Assembly: GCF_000214725.1 (NCBI RefSeq)
Contig: NC_015574.1
Coordinates: 1,128,001 to 1,192,000 of the forward strand
Length of the DNA stretch: 64,000 nucleotides
Direction: 5' to 3'
Origin: Methanobacterium paludis
GTDB taxonomy: Archaea > Methanobacteriota > Methanobacteria > Methanobacteriales > Methanobacteriaceae
A program made the translations under genes and the position numbers. The notes under the pieces were generated by a model. That model was not told the DNA's origin. It saw nothing but the letters and a program-made list of their open reading frames with translations, and searched no databases. Positions 17,307 through 27,300 of the stretch are shown here, in pieces; within the stretch, counting starts at the first letter, position 1, and each line of letters begins with the position of its first letter.

Positions 17307-18041
17307 TCATTTATCTTTTTTATCCTTGTTTTCAGGGTCTAATTCTATCCCGGACACTATGGTTATTCCATTAGAATTTATTTCATAGGTTATGAATTGG
17401 GTGGGTGTTTTAGTACTTCTCATTTTTACAATATCCATAACACGTTCTCTACGGCCAGTATATGGATTGTCACGTTTCATGAGTTTAAAAGCACCGTAAA
17501 CTGAGAAAAGAGCTATTTCATTGAGTTCTCTAGATGTTGCACTATCAAGTATTATCAAAGCAGTGATGTTGCGCTGTTTAAGCTCATAAACGAGGAGATC
17601 AAAACGGTCTCGGAATTCATAAGGTGTTAATTTAGCTGTATAACTTCCTATATTATCTATAACAACTGTTTGAGTGTCATCAGGTAGGTCATTTAAAAAT
17701 TTTGAGAAGTTTCCCTTCATGGATTCGATATCTATGCTCATTTCAGCTTCTGTAACTTTGGCTCTTATGCCTGCAAGTTCTATGAAACTTAAACTTCCAT
17801 TATCCTCGAAACTTTTAAGATCCCAGCTGAATGCGCTACTTTGAGTATAAAGATCGTTTGAATCTTCTTCTGTTGTTATATATACAGTTTTAAGTCCTTG
17901 TTCACAGCTCATTTTCGCAAACTGAAGTCCAAAAATAGTTTTACCAGAACCTGCATCACCTGTTATAAGAATAGATCTCCCATCTGGAAATCCTCCTGTG
18001 ATCTGGTCAATTCCATTTATCCCTGTTTTTATCCTTTTCAA
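17307..18041 (-). CDS. KaiC/RAD55-like ATPase
   Basis: RecA-superfamily ATPase of the archaeal KaiC-like group, 244 aa, single domain. Residues 6-18 (TGINGIDQITGGF) are the typical entry; Walker A is GDAGSGKT at 28-35 and Walker B is TVVID at 125-129. GRRERVMDIVKMRSTKTP near 195-215 is the family segment that follows. There is no signal peptide or DNA-binding domain. It is the next gene downstream of the REC-PAS-MetOD1 regulator on the same strand, a pairing seen in methanogen signalling loci, so it may be the partner ATPase of that regulator. Lys/Asp-rich C-terminal end. Confidence 0.82.
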   Translation of the reverse strand: MKRIKTGINGIDQITGGFPDGRSILITGDAGSGKTIFGLQFAKMSCEQGLKTVYITTEEDSNDLYTQSSAFSWDLKSFEDNGSLSFIELAGIRAKVTEAEMSIDIESMKGNFSKFLNDLPDDTQTVVIDNIGSYTAKLTPYEFRDRFDLLVYELKQRNITALIILDSATSRELNEIALFSVYGAFKLMKRDNPYTGRRERVMDIVKMRSTKTPTQFITYEINSNGITIVSGIELDPENKDKKDK

Positions 18042-18252
18042 GCATTATATCTCCTTTTAAATTATTAATGGTTAATTAAATTTTAATCTGATAAATATTA
18101 GCATCTAATTTCTTAATCTAATTAATATATTAGCATATTTTTTTTAATCTGATAATTAGATTATCATTTAATATGATTAGATTTATCTGGTAATTATCCT
18201 TTCAATTTAAAGTAGGGGTATCCCTTTTATAGTAATCCCTTGAATCAATGGT
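18042..18252. promoter_or_regulatory. Region with repeated TAATCT/AGATTA elements
   Basis: The spacer between the regulator and ATPase genes carries several copies of TTAATCTGATAA or its complement (near 18075, 18110, 18150 and 18175). One forms an inverted pair, TAATCT-GATAATT-AGATTA (about 18149-18167). It may be an operator or promoter region for the ATPase gene; AT-richness alone makes some of this expected. Confidence 0.35.
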
Positions 18253-19512
18253 TTATCCGTTTAAATGAAGAAATTTGAATACACATTCGCCTGCACCATC
18301 TGCCATGCAGGTTTTTTGTTCTACATTCCCTTTAATCTCGGTCCATGTGAAGCTTCTTATGATTATAGCTCGACATATAAGGCAAAACATAGGGCTGGTT
18401 TCATTTTCTTCTATCCACGGACAGTTAAGGAGTTTAATAGAATTTTCGTGTCCTTTTGTTTCTTCAGAGTTTATCCCAAGGTTTAAAAGGAATTCAGATA
18501 ACCATGAAATGTAACATTTAAAAATAATATCAGCTGTGGTATTATCATAGTCTTCAAGACATTTTTTGAGTTCTTCCTCAAATTTTGGTTTCATATTCCT
18601 TTCAAAACGGTCCGAAAAACTTCTTGCAATATTGTTTCGGATCTGTGGTGGAATGTTTGATGCGAAAACTGGTAATGCACTTAAAACAAAACTAGAAAGT
18701 TCTCCTCTTGCTTTTTCTTTTAAAAGTTCTTCTTTCTCCTTTTCAGCTTTTCTACGTTCTGTTATATCCTTAAATATTAATGCAACTCCTAATACGTCAC
18801 CATTTTTATCTCGAATTGGAGCGCAGCTGTCATCAATGGGCAGTTTTTTCCCTTCCTTGGTTATAAGAATGGTAGGTTCTTCTAATTCAATTGTTGCATC
18901 ATTTTGAACAACTTTTGTCACAGGATTTTCAATAAAAGTTCCTGTCTTCTCATTTATCATTCTAAAAACGTCTGTAAGAGGTTTACCCATTGCTTCTTCA
19001 GAATCCCATCCAGTAACTTCTGTTGCAATTGGATTCATAAATTTAATATTCCCCTCATTGTCTGTTGCTATAACAGCATCCCCAATACTTTCAAGTGTAG
19101 TTGAAAGCCATTTTTCGCTTTCTTTCAACTTGCTCTCCATCTTATGCTTGTAAAGAGCTACTTCAACAGCACTGTGAAGTTCTCTATCCTCAAAAGGTTT
19201 TATTATGTAACCAAATGGTTCTGTAACCTTTGCCCTTTTGAGGGTTTTCTCATCTGAATAAGCAGTAAGATACACAATAGGTATATCATAGCTGTCGCGT
19301 ATTTTCTGGGCTGCTTCAACACCATCCATCTCTCCTTTAAGCACTATATCCATTAAAACCAGATCCGGGGGGTTTTCTGCAACTTTTCTAATTGCTTCCT
19401 CTCCAGAGGGACTAATTGAAGTTACGGTGTATCCCAGGACTTCTGCTCTATGTTTTATATCCATAGCTACGATGCTTTCATCTTCAACCACAAGGATTTT
19501 TACATTTGACAT
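18253..19512 (-). CDS. Response regulator with PAS and methanogen output domain
   Basis: 419 aa with three parts. The receiver domain (about 4-120) has acidic pocket E10/D11, phosphoacceptor D55 in LVLMDIVLKG, and Lys in YIIKPFEDRE. The PAS domain (about 135-255) starts ESEKWLSTTLESIGDAVIAT and ends with ALIFKDITERRKAEKE and a short coiled coil. The C-terminal domain (about 275-419) has the Cys pattern CPWIEEN, CLIC and CMADGAGECVF of the methanogen-specific output domain MetOD1. No DNA-binding helix-turn-helix is present. The cognate histidine kinase is not in the window. Probably signals to the KaiC-like ATPase next to it. Confidence 0.85.
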   Translation of the reverse strand: MSNVKILVVEDESIVAMDIKHRAEVLGYTVTSISPSGEEAIRKVAENPPDLVLMDIVLKGEMDGVEAAQKIRDSYDIPIVYLTAYSDEKTLKRAKVTEPFGYIIKPFEDRELHSAVEVALYKHKMESKLKESEKWLSTTLESIGDAVIATDNEGNIKFMNPIATEVTGWDSEEAMGKPLTDVFRMINEKTGTFIENPVTKVVQNDATIELEEPTILITKEGKKLPIDDSCAPIRDKNGDVLGVALIFKDITERRKAEKEKEELLKEKARGELSSFVLSALPVFASNIPPQIRNNIARSFSDRFERNMKPKFEEELKKCLEDYDNTTADIIFKCYISWLSEFLLNLGINSEETKGHENSIKLLNCPWIEENETSPMFCLICRAIIIRSFTWTEIKGNVEQKTCMADGAGECVFKFLHLNG

Positions 19513-20087
19513 AGCTGTTCCCTTTATTAAATTTTTATAATTATTTATATTATAGTTTTTTTATATAATTTCAGAGTGTTAATTAAAGAACATGAAATTC
19601 TAACGAAGTTAATGATCGTTAGTCACCTAAAGAACTGATCTTAAAGTATTTAACATACTGTTCTCGTTTTAACTATAAATATGAAAAATATAATTCCTTT
19701 AATACTTTATACTGTTATTTTTTTATATTATTTTTAATTATTCCTTTTAGAAATAATTTAATCTCTTGCTTTTATAACCTTAATAAAATATTGATTCATC
19801 TTATTTAAATGATTTAGGTGGATTAGATCAGAACCTTTTAAAACGAGTTTAAAATATTGATGAAATAAAAATTTTCATGGAAATTTAGTAAAAATAAAAA
19901 AAGAGGAGTAATTAACTGTAAATTATTTAAATTAAAATACTAATCTACCTTTGTAAGTATCAATTTACACTTTTAAGTACCAATTTGCCTTTTTAAAAAT
20001 TAAATTACCCTTTTTAAGTTTTACTGCTTAAAATTTAATCTATTAATCCATTTCACAGCCAAAACCATCACATTCAAGTTTCTACAA
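19513..20087. other. Intergenic region between regulator and uvrC
   Basis: No gene seen. Near 19960-20030 are loose repeats of the type CAATTT-N-CTTTTTAAGTA (three or four degenerate copies), just past the 3' end of uvrC. The part next to 19512 is AT-rich and should hold the promoter of the response regulator gene. Confidence 0.4.
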
Positions 20088-21875
20088 TCAATTTTCATCA
20101 TGTACTTGATTTTCCTCATCTGCTCTATGGACATATTCATAAATATTAGAAGCCAGATTAGAACTTATTCCTTTAACTCCTGCAATATCTTCAATACTGG
20201 CTTTTTTCAGGTTATCAAGGCTTCCAAAATGTTTTAGAAGTTTTATTTTTCTTTTATTCCCGACTCCAGGAATTTTATCCAGTATTGAGCTATTGAGTTG
20301 TTTGGAACGCAGCTTCTTGTGGTACGTCACTGCAAATCTATGAGCTTCATCACGGACTCGCTGCAGGAGATGCAGGGCCTCCGAATCGTGGGGTAAAATA
20401 ATTGGACTTGGTATATGTGGCATGAAAACATGTTCAAATTCCTTTGCAAGCCCTATAACTGGCAGGTCCATTTCGAGGGATCTGAAAACGTCCAGAGCAA
20501 CGTTGAGCTGACCTTTACCTCCATCCACAAGGACAAGATCCGGCTCATTTTCACCCTCCCTTTTAAGGCGCCCATATCTCCTAGTTAAAACCTCTTTCAT
20601 CATTGCGTAATCATCAGGCCCATTTGTCTTAACTTTGAACCTTCTGTAACTTCCCTTTTTGGGTGTACCGTCTTCAAACACAACCATGGATCCTACTGCC
20701 AGTTTTCCGCTTATGTTTGAAATATCAAATGCTTCGATGCGTCTTGGAAGTTTTGGTATCCTTAAATATTTTTTCAGGTCAATAAGTGCACCTTTAACTT
20801 CTTCCTGATGTTTTCGAATGATATCCGCATTTTTAGCAACCATCTGAACCAGACGATACTCCATACCCTCCTCAGGAACCTTGAAGATCACCTTATTCCC
20901 TCTCTTTTCTGAAAGCCATTCTAAAAGCAGTTTTTTATCATCAACTTCATATTGAAGCACTATCTCAGCTGGAACATGTCGAGGTCCGGAGTAGTACTGT
21001 TTTAAGAACGCGGATAAAACCTGATCCGGCGGAGTATTTTCAGCACCGCTCATGAGGAAATCGTCTTTTCCTATGATTTTACCGTCTCTAACAGAGAACA
21101 CAACGACACATGCCAATTTTTCATTACATGAACATGCCACAACATCCTGATCAAGGTTTCTTGTGACTTCCATCTTCTGTTTTTCAAGTATGTCATCTAT
21201 GGAGTTCAGCTGGTCCCTTATAACTGCAGCTTTTTCATATTCATGATTTTGGGCCGCATCAGCCATGTTCTGTTTGAGTATCTCAATTATTTTATTATAT
21301 TTACCCTCAAAAAACAGGGTTACCTTATCTACCTGTTTTCTATATTCCTCTTTAGTTATTTTACTACCACATGGGGCGTTGCAAAGATATATCTGGTAGT
21401 TAAGACAGGGCCCGTCCATCCTTTTACAGTCCCTTATTTTAAAAATAGCTTTCAGGAATTTAACAAGTCTTTTAACGGCTCCAGAGTCAGTAAATGGCCC
21501 GTAATAATATGAACCATCATCTAAAACTCTCCTTGTGATTAAAACTCTTGGATAATCTTCATTGGTTACTTTTATGTATGGATAACGTTTATCATCCTTG
21601 AGGCGTATGTTGTACCTGGGCATGTGCTTTTTTATCAGGTTTGATTCCAGGATCAGGGCTTCCTTCTCTGTATCGGTGATTATGTATTCAAGATGGTTGA
21701 ATTGCCTCATCTGCGCCCTGGTTTTTGGAGAGTCAATATCATCCTTAAAATAGGATTTAACCCTTTTTTTAAGGGATTTAGCTTTTCCCACATAGATAAC
21801 CCTATCTTCAACATCTTTCATGATGTATACGCCTGGTTTATCTGGTAAATCTTCTGGTTCGTTGCTTTGAGCCAC
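20088..21875 (-). CDS. uvrC: Excinuclease ABC subunit C
   Basis: Dual-incision nuclease of bacterial-type nucleotide excision repair, 595 aa. The N-terminal GIY-YIG domain starts LPDKPGVYIMKDVEDRVIYV, with GKAKSLKKRVKSYF after it. The UvrB-binding motif NHEYEKAAVIRDQLNSID is near 200. The C-terminal endonuclease domain has AFDISNISG and LVLVDGGKGQL with its Asp. Helix-hairpin-helix elements (DKIPGVGNKRKIKLLKHFGS) close the protein. GTG start after AAGGAG. It is divergent from uvrBA with 539 bp between. UvrABC in methanogens is generally considered acquired from bacteria. Confidence 0.97.
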   Translation of the reverse strand: MAQSNEPEDLPDKPGVYIMKDVEDRVIYVGKAKSLKKRVKSYFKDDIDSPKTRAQMRQFNHLEYIITDTEKEALILESNLIKKHMPRYNIRLKDDKRYPYIKVTNEDYPRVLITRRVLDDGSYYYGPFTDSGAVKRLVKFLKAIFKIRDCKRMDGPCLNYQIYLCNAPCGSKITKEEYRKQVDKVTLFFEGKYNKIIEILKQNMADAAQNHEYEKAAVIRDQLNSIDDILEKQKMEVTRNLDQDVVACSCNEKLACVVVFSVRDGKIIGKDDFLMSGAENTPPDQVLSAFLKQYYSGPRHVPAEIVLQYEVDDKKLLLEWLSEKRGNKVIFKVPEEGMEYRLVQMVAKNADIIRKHQEEVKGALIDLKKYLRIPKLPRRIEAFDISNISGKLAVGSMVVFEDGTPKKGSYRRFKVKTNGPDDYAMMKEVLTRRYGRLKREGENEPDLVLVDGGKGQLNVALDVFRSLEMDLPVIGLAKEFEHVFMPHIPSPIILPHDSEALHLLQRVRDEAHRFAVTYHKKLRSKQLNSSILDKIPGVGNKRKIKLLKHFGSLDNLKKASIEDIAGVKGISSNLASNIYEYVHRADEENQVHDEN

Positions 21876-21908
21876 TAATTTTCATCTCCTTATTGATGTT
21901 AGAATTTT

Positions 21909-21940
21909 ATAGAATTCTTAAATGTAATAGAATTCTTAAA
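21909..21940. repeat. 14-bp direct repeat upstream of uvrC
   Basis: ATAGAATTCTTAAA occurs at 21909-21922 and again at 21927-21940, an 18-bp period, 34 bases before the uvrC start. Each unit contains the dyad TTAAGAATTCTA in part. It may be a paired regulator site. Confidence 0.4.
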
Positions 21941-22361
21941 GGATTGTAAATAAGACATTTAAATTCAGAATTTTTAGAATCATTTAAATTAAACAATAAA
22001 AATTTTAGATTAATCAACATCTTTAATTAATTATTCATTTTCAACTTTATCTTATTTTTAAATAAATTGAAAAATTTTATGTTCTAATTATTGTAAAGAT
22101 TAAAAAATTGCAAAGATTAAAAATAATATTTACAAGTAAAGTTTAGTAAATATAGAAAATTATATATTAACGTGTAAGCTAAGTAAGTATATAATATATC
22201 TATTTTAATAAAATTTTTTATATATAAAATTTATATAAAGAATACAAATAATTTTGATTTCTATATTTTATTAGAATACATAACCATCTATTTTTAAAAT
22301 TAAGATTGGAACAAATTTAGAAATAATTTTAGAATTTATAAACACATAATAATTTTAAATG

Positions 22362-22391
22362 ATAAACAACACATAATTTAATGTTGTTTAT
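22362..22391. promoter_or_regulatory. 10-bp perfect inverted repeat in the uvrB leader
   Basis: ATAAACAACA (22362-22371) and TGTTGTTTAT (22382-22391) are perfect reverse complements separated by 10 bp, ending 23 bp before the uvrB ATG. In DNA this is a good candidate operator for uvrBA; in RNA it could form a hairpin just ahead of the ribosome binding site. Confidence 0.5.
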
Positions 22392-22414
22392 TCTTTTTAA
22401 AAGAGGATTTAGAA

Positions 22415-24379
22415 ATGACAGGATTTAAACTTGAATCAGCTTATGAACCGTTAGGGGACCAACCAAAAGCTATAAATTCCCTTTCAGAGGGAATAAAAAA
22501 AGGTTTGAAGCATCAAACATTACTTGGTGTTACAGGGTCTGGTAAGACATTCACAATGGCTAACGTCATTCAAAAGGTTCAAAAACCTACCCTTGTGATA
22601 TCTCACAACAAAACATTAGCTGCACAGCTTTACGAAGAGTTTAAGGAGTTTTTCCCAGATAACGCCGTGGAATACTTCGTAAGTTATTATGACTATTATC
22701 AACCAGAAGCTTACATAGCACACACAGACACTTACATAGATAAAGAAGCATCAATAAATGAAGAAATAGACCGTATGCGGCACTCCACAACCCAATCTCT
22801 CCTCTCAAGGGATGACGTAATAGTTGTATCCAGTGTTTCATGCATATATGGTATTGGAACTCCAGAAGATTACGGTGGATTTATATTATCCCTTAAACTG
22901 GGTGATGAACCTGGAAGAGAGGAAATTCTCACAAAACTTGTGGAAATGCAGTACGAAAGAAACGATATAGAATTTATAAGGGGAAAATTCAGAGTTCGAG
23001 GAGACGTAATAGAAATATTTCCTGTAAACAGTACCATTGCCATTAGATTGGAGCTTTTTGGCGACGAAGTGGATGGTATATCATTCATAGACCCGTTGAA
23101 AGGTACAGTAATCAAAGAACTTGAAAGAATAACAGTATTTCCTGCAAAACATTTTATAACATCCAAAGAAAAGCTGGAAAGTGGAATAAAAGGTATTGAA
23201 GAAGAACTTGAAGACAGATTAACTGTTCTAAGATCCCAGAACAAACTCCTTGAAGCCCAAAGATTGGAACAGAGAACCCGGTTTGACCTTGAGATGCTTC
23301 AGGAAATGGGTTACTGTACAGGCATAGAAAACTATTCCATGCATCTTTCAGGCAGAAAATGGAATGAAACACCATACACATTACTTAAATATTTCCCAGA
23401 AGATTACCTCACCATAATCGATGAATCCCATGTTACAGTACCCCAAATTGGGGGAATGTACGCTGGAGATAAGGCCCGTAAGGATTCCCTTGTAGGTTAC
23501 GGTTTCAGACTCCCATCTGCACGTGAAAACCGTCCATTAAAATTTGATGAGTTTGAGAGACTTCAAAACCAGGTCATGTACGTATCTGCAACACCAGCCA
23601 AATACGAGCTTGGAAAGAGTCAAAATGTGGTAGAACAAATAATAAGACCTACAGGACTTGTAGATCCAGAAGTGATAGTTAAACCAGTTAAAGGACAGGT
23701 TGACCACCTCTTAGGAGCTATACAGGAAAAAGTTAAACAGAACCAGAGGATTCTGGTAACCACACTAACCAAAAAAATGGCAGAGGATCTTACAGATTAC
23801 TATGCAAAGGTAGGAATTAAAGTCAGATACCTTCACTCTGAAATCGGAACCCTTGAAAGAACGGAAATAATTGACGACCTCAGGAGAGGGGAATTTGACT
23901 GCCTTGTAGGTGTGAACCTCCTCAGGGAAGGTCTGGACCTTCCAGAGGTTTCCCTTGTAGGCATTCTCGATGCAGATAAAGAGGGATTCCTTCGATCACA
24001 AACCTCACTTATACAAACCATAGGCAGGGCTTCAAGAAATATCAACGGCCAGGTTATAATGTACGCTGATGAAATAACAGAATCCATACGTTCGGCTCTT
24101 GATGTAACTAACCGCCGTAGAACAATTCAGGTGGCCTACAACAAAGAGCATGATATAACCGCAAAATCAGTGGTAAAATCTATAAAGGAAAAAACTAAAA
24201 AAGATGAAACATCTTTAGTTGATGATATTACAGATATAGAAAACATTCCAAAAGATGAATTAAGTCTTTTAATAAAAGATTTAGAACAAGAAATGAAAAA
24301 AGCAGCTTTAAAACTTGATTTTGAAAAAGCTGCAAAAATAAGGGATAAAATACTTGTTTTAGAAGGGGTTTCAAAGTAA
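22415..24379 (+). CDS. uvrB: Excinuclease ABC subunit B
   Basis: DNA-damage verification helicase of UvrABC repair, 654 aa (normal). Walker A is GVTGSGKTFT near residue 39. The beta-hairpin region YYDYYQPEAYI is near 92, and DEAD-like motif II is IDESHVT. Further helicase motifs follow: GRASRN and EGLDLPEVSLVGILDADKEG. The C-terminal UvrC-binding segment KLDFEKAAKIRDKIL lies at the very end. Ribosome binding site AGAGGA. The stop TAA shares its last base with the ATG of uvrA (TAATG), so the two genes are translationally coupled. Confidence 0.98.
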   Translation: MTGFKLESAYEPLGDQPKAINSLSEGIKKGLKHQTLLGVTGSGKTFTMANVIQKVQKPTLVISHNKTLAAQLYEEFKEFFPDNAVEYFVSYYDYYQPEAYIAHTDTYIDKEASINEEIDRMRHSTTQSLLSRDDVIVVSSVSCIYGIGTPEDYGGFILSLKLGDEPGREEILTKLVEMQYERNDIEFIRGKFRVRGDVIEIFPVNSTIAIRLELFGDEVDGISFIDPLKGTVIKELERITVFPAKHFITSKEKLESGIKGIEEELEDRLTVLRSQNKLLEAQRLEQRTRFDLEMLQEMGYCTGIENYSMHLSGRKWNETPYTLLKYFPEDYLTIIDESHVTVPQIGGMYAGDKARKDSLVGYGFRLPSARENRPLKFDEFERLQNQVMYVSATPAKYELGKSQNVVEQIIRPTGLVDPEVIVKPVKGQVDHLLGAIQEKVKQNQRILVTTLTKKMAEDLTDYYAKVGIKVRYLHSEIGTLERTEIIDDLRRGEFDCLVGVNLLREGLDLPEVSLVGILDADKEGFLRSQTSLIQTIGRASRNINGQVIMYADEITESIRSALDVTNRRRTIQVAYNKEHDITAKSVVKSIKEKTKKDETSLVDDITDIENIPKDELSLLIKDLEQEMKKAALKLDFEKAAKIRDKILVLEGVSK

Positions 24380-27300
24380 TGATCACAAACAGATTAGTTG
24401 ACGGTAGTAAGGTGTTGGACACCGATAATTTACAAGATACCAAAAAAGGAAACATAATAATCAAGGGAGCACGTGAACACAACCTTAAAAACATTGACAT
24501 TGTAATTCCAAGGGACAAATTCGTGGTAATAAGTGGAATAAGTGGTTCTGGAAAATCTTCCCTTGCATTCGACACAATCTATGCTGAAGGACAGCGACGT
24601 TATGTTGAATCACTTTCAGCATACGCAAGACAGTTTTTGGGGCAGATGAAAAAGCCTGAAGTGGATTATATTGAAGGACTTTCACCTGCAATATCCATAG
24701 ACCAGAAAACTACCAGAATGAACCCGAGATCAACTGTAGGGACAGTAACTGAAATATATGATTACTTGCGTCTACTTTTTGCCAGGGTCGGTACTCCCCA
24801 CTGCTACCGTTGTGGTAAAAAGATATCTCATCAAACAGCAGGTCAAATAGTTGATAACATCCTCCAGGAGAAAGAAGACACCAAGATACAGGTTCTTGCA
24901 CCTGTTGTAAAGGACCGTAAGGGAGAACACCAGAAAATATTCGAAGACCTTAGAAAAAAAGGATTTGTACGTGTGAGGGTTGACGGTGAAGTTTCAAGTC
25001 TTGATAATGATTTTGAACTTGATAAAAATCGTAAACACACCGTGGAAGTTGTTGTGGACAGATTGGTTATAAGATCTGATGTTGACTTTAAAAGGAGACT
25101 TGCAGACTCTGTTGAAACAGCACTGGAACTTGGAGAAGGTTTAATGGTGGTTGTTTATGGGGATGGTAAAGGTTCCAAAAATCAGGGAAAGACAAAAGTT
25201 AAAGGTAAATCCAAAGGCAATGGCATCTATGAAAAGGTCTTCAGCGAACAGTTCGCCTGTACAGAGTGCGGCATAAACTTTGAGGAAATCAGTCCCAGAA
25301 TGTTTTCATTCAACAGCCCCCATGGAGCATGCCCTGAATGTAACGGTCTTGGAAGCAAACTTGAAATAGATACAGACCTTGTGGTGCCTGATAGGGAGCT
25401 TTCTTTGAATGATGGTGCTATTTTACCTTGGAGTAAATCTAAACACAGGGACAACTATTATTACCAGATGTTACGTGCAGTTGCAGACCACTACTGCTTC
25501 AGCATGGACACTCCATTCAACAAACTTCCAGAGGAGTACCAGAACATAGTTCTCTACGGTTCCAAAGATAGGGTTGAATTTGTATTTCAACGAAAAGGCA
25601 GACTTCATAAGGTGAAAAGGAAGTTTGAAGGTGTTGTAAGAAGGATGGAGCGTCTCTTTTTAGAGACCAAATCCAACTACATGAGAAGCTATGTTGGAAA
25701 GTTCATGAGCGACCGTAAGTGCCCTGTATGTGGAGGAACCAGACTGCGTCCAGAGAGTAGATCCGTTACATTGGGCGGTAAAACCATATCCCAAGTCGTG
25801 GAAATGCCCATAAAAGATTCAAAAAGATTTTTTGAAGGACTCGAACTATCCCAAAGGGAACTCTACATTGCAAAAGAGGTACTCAAAGAAATAAAAGAAC
25901 GTCTAAAGTTCCTTGTGGACGTTGGTTTAGGTTACATAACCCTTGAAAGATCTTCAGGAAGTTTATCCGGTGGAGAAGCACAGAGAATACGTCTTGCAAC
26001 CCAGATAGGTTCAGGACTGGTTGGAGTGCTTTACATACTTGACGAACCAAGTATAGGACTCCATCAAAGGGACAACGCCAGACTTATAGAAACCCTTAAA
26101 AGATTGAGGGATATTGGAAACACCTTGATTGTTGTGGAACACGACGAAGAAACCATATTATCTGCAGACCATGTTGTTGATATTGGTCCCGGTGCCGGTG
26201 AGCACGGTGGAAAGGTTATAGCAGAGGGCACACCTCAAGAAATAATGGAAAACCCAGATTCCATAACAGGAAGTTATCTATCTCGAAAAGAATCAATTGA
26301 GATACCCCAAGAGCGTGTAAAACCAAATGGAAACTACATAACAGTAAAAGGGGCAAAACAGAACAACCTCCAAAACATTGATGTTAAATTTCCACTCGGA
26401 GTGTTCACATGCATAACAGGGGTTTCAGGGTCGGGTAAAAGTACTCTTATAAACGATGTACTGTACAAGGGACTCTATGAAAAGTTAAACCACGCTCACG
26501 TGAACCCTGGAAAGCACGATGGCATTACAGGGATCGAAAACATTGACAAGGCCATTATAATTGACCAGTCCCCAATTGGAAGGACACCTCGTTCCAATCC
26601 TGCCACTTACACCGGTGTCTTCACTTACATCCGGGAACTCTTATCTGAAACTCCTGAATCTAAAAAGAGGGGTTATAAACCGGGAAGATTTAGTTTTAAC
26701 GTGAAAGGTGGAAGATGCGAAGCCTGCAGCGGTGATGGGATAATAAAAATAGAAATGCATTTCCTTGCAGATGTTTACGTTCCATGTGAAGTTTGTCAGG
26801 GAAAAAGGTACAACAGGGAAACTTTGGATGTGCGTTACAAGGGTAAAAACATTGCAGACATCCTGGAGATGACGGTTGAGGAAGCACTGGACTTTTTCAA
26901 AAACATTCCCAAGATCCACAAGAAACTTAAAACCCTGGATGATGTTGGACTGGGATATATAAAGCTTGGACAGCCCGCAACAACACTTTCAGGGGGAGAA
27001 GCTCAGCGTGTGAAACTTGCAAAAGAGTTGAGCCGCCAAAGTACAGGTAAAACCATGTACATACTTGATGAACCAACCACAGGACTTCACTTTGTAGATA
27101 TTAAAAAGCTTTTAAATGTTCTTGGAAGGTTAAGAGATTCTGGAAATACAGTTATTGTGATAGAACACAACCTTGATGTCATTAAAACAGCAGATTACAT
27201 CATAGACCTTGGTCCAGAAGGTGGAGATGAAGGTGGATTGGTGGTTGCTGAGGGAACTCCAGAAGAAATAGCTATGAGCAAAAGTTTCACTGGAGACTAT

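Larger units (their letters stand above)
21876..22414. promoter_or_regulatory. Divergent control region of uvrC and uvrBA
   Basis: 539 bp of very AT-rich DNA between the divergent repair genes. TATA-like runs are frequent (for example ATATATTAACG near 22162 and TTTTTTATATATAAA near 22213), so the true promoters cannot be picked by eye. It holds the direct repeat at 21909 and the inverted repeat at 22362. No small gene is evident. Confidence 0.45.
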
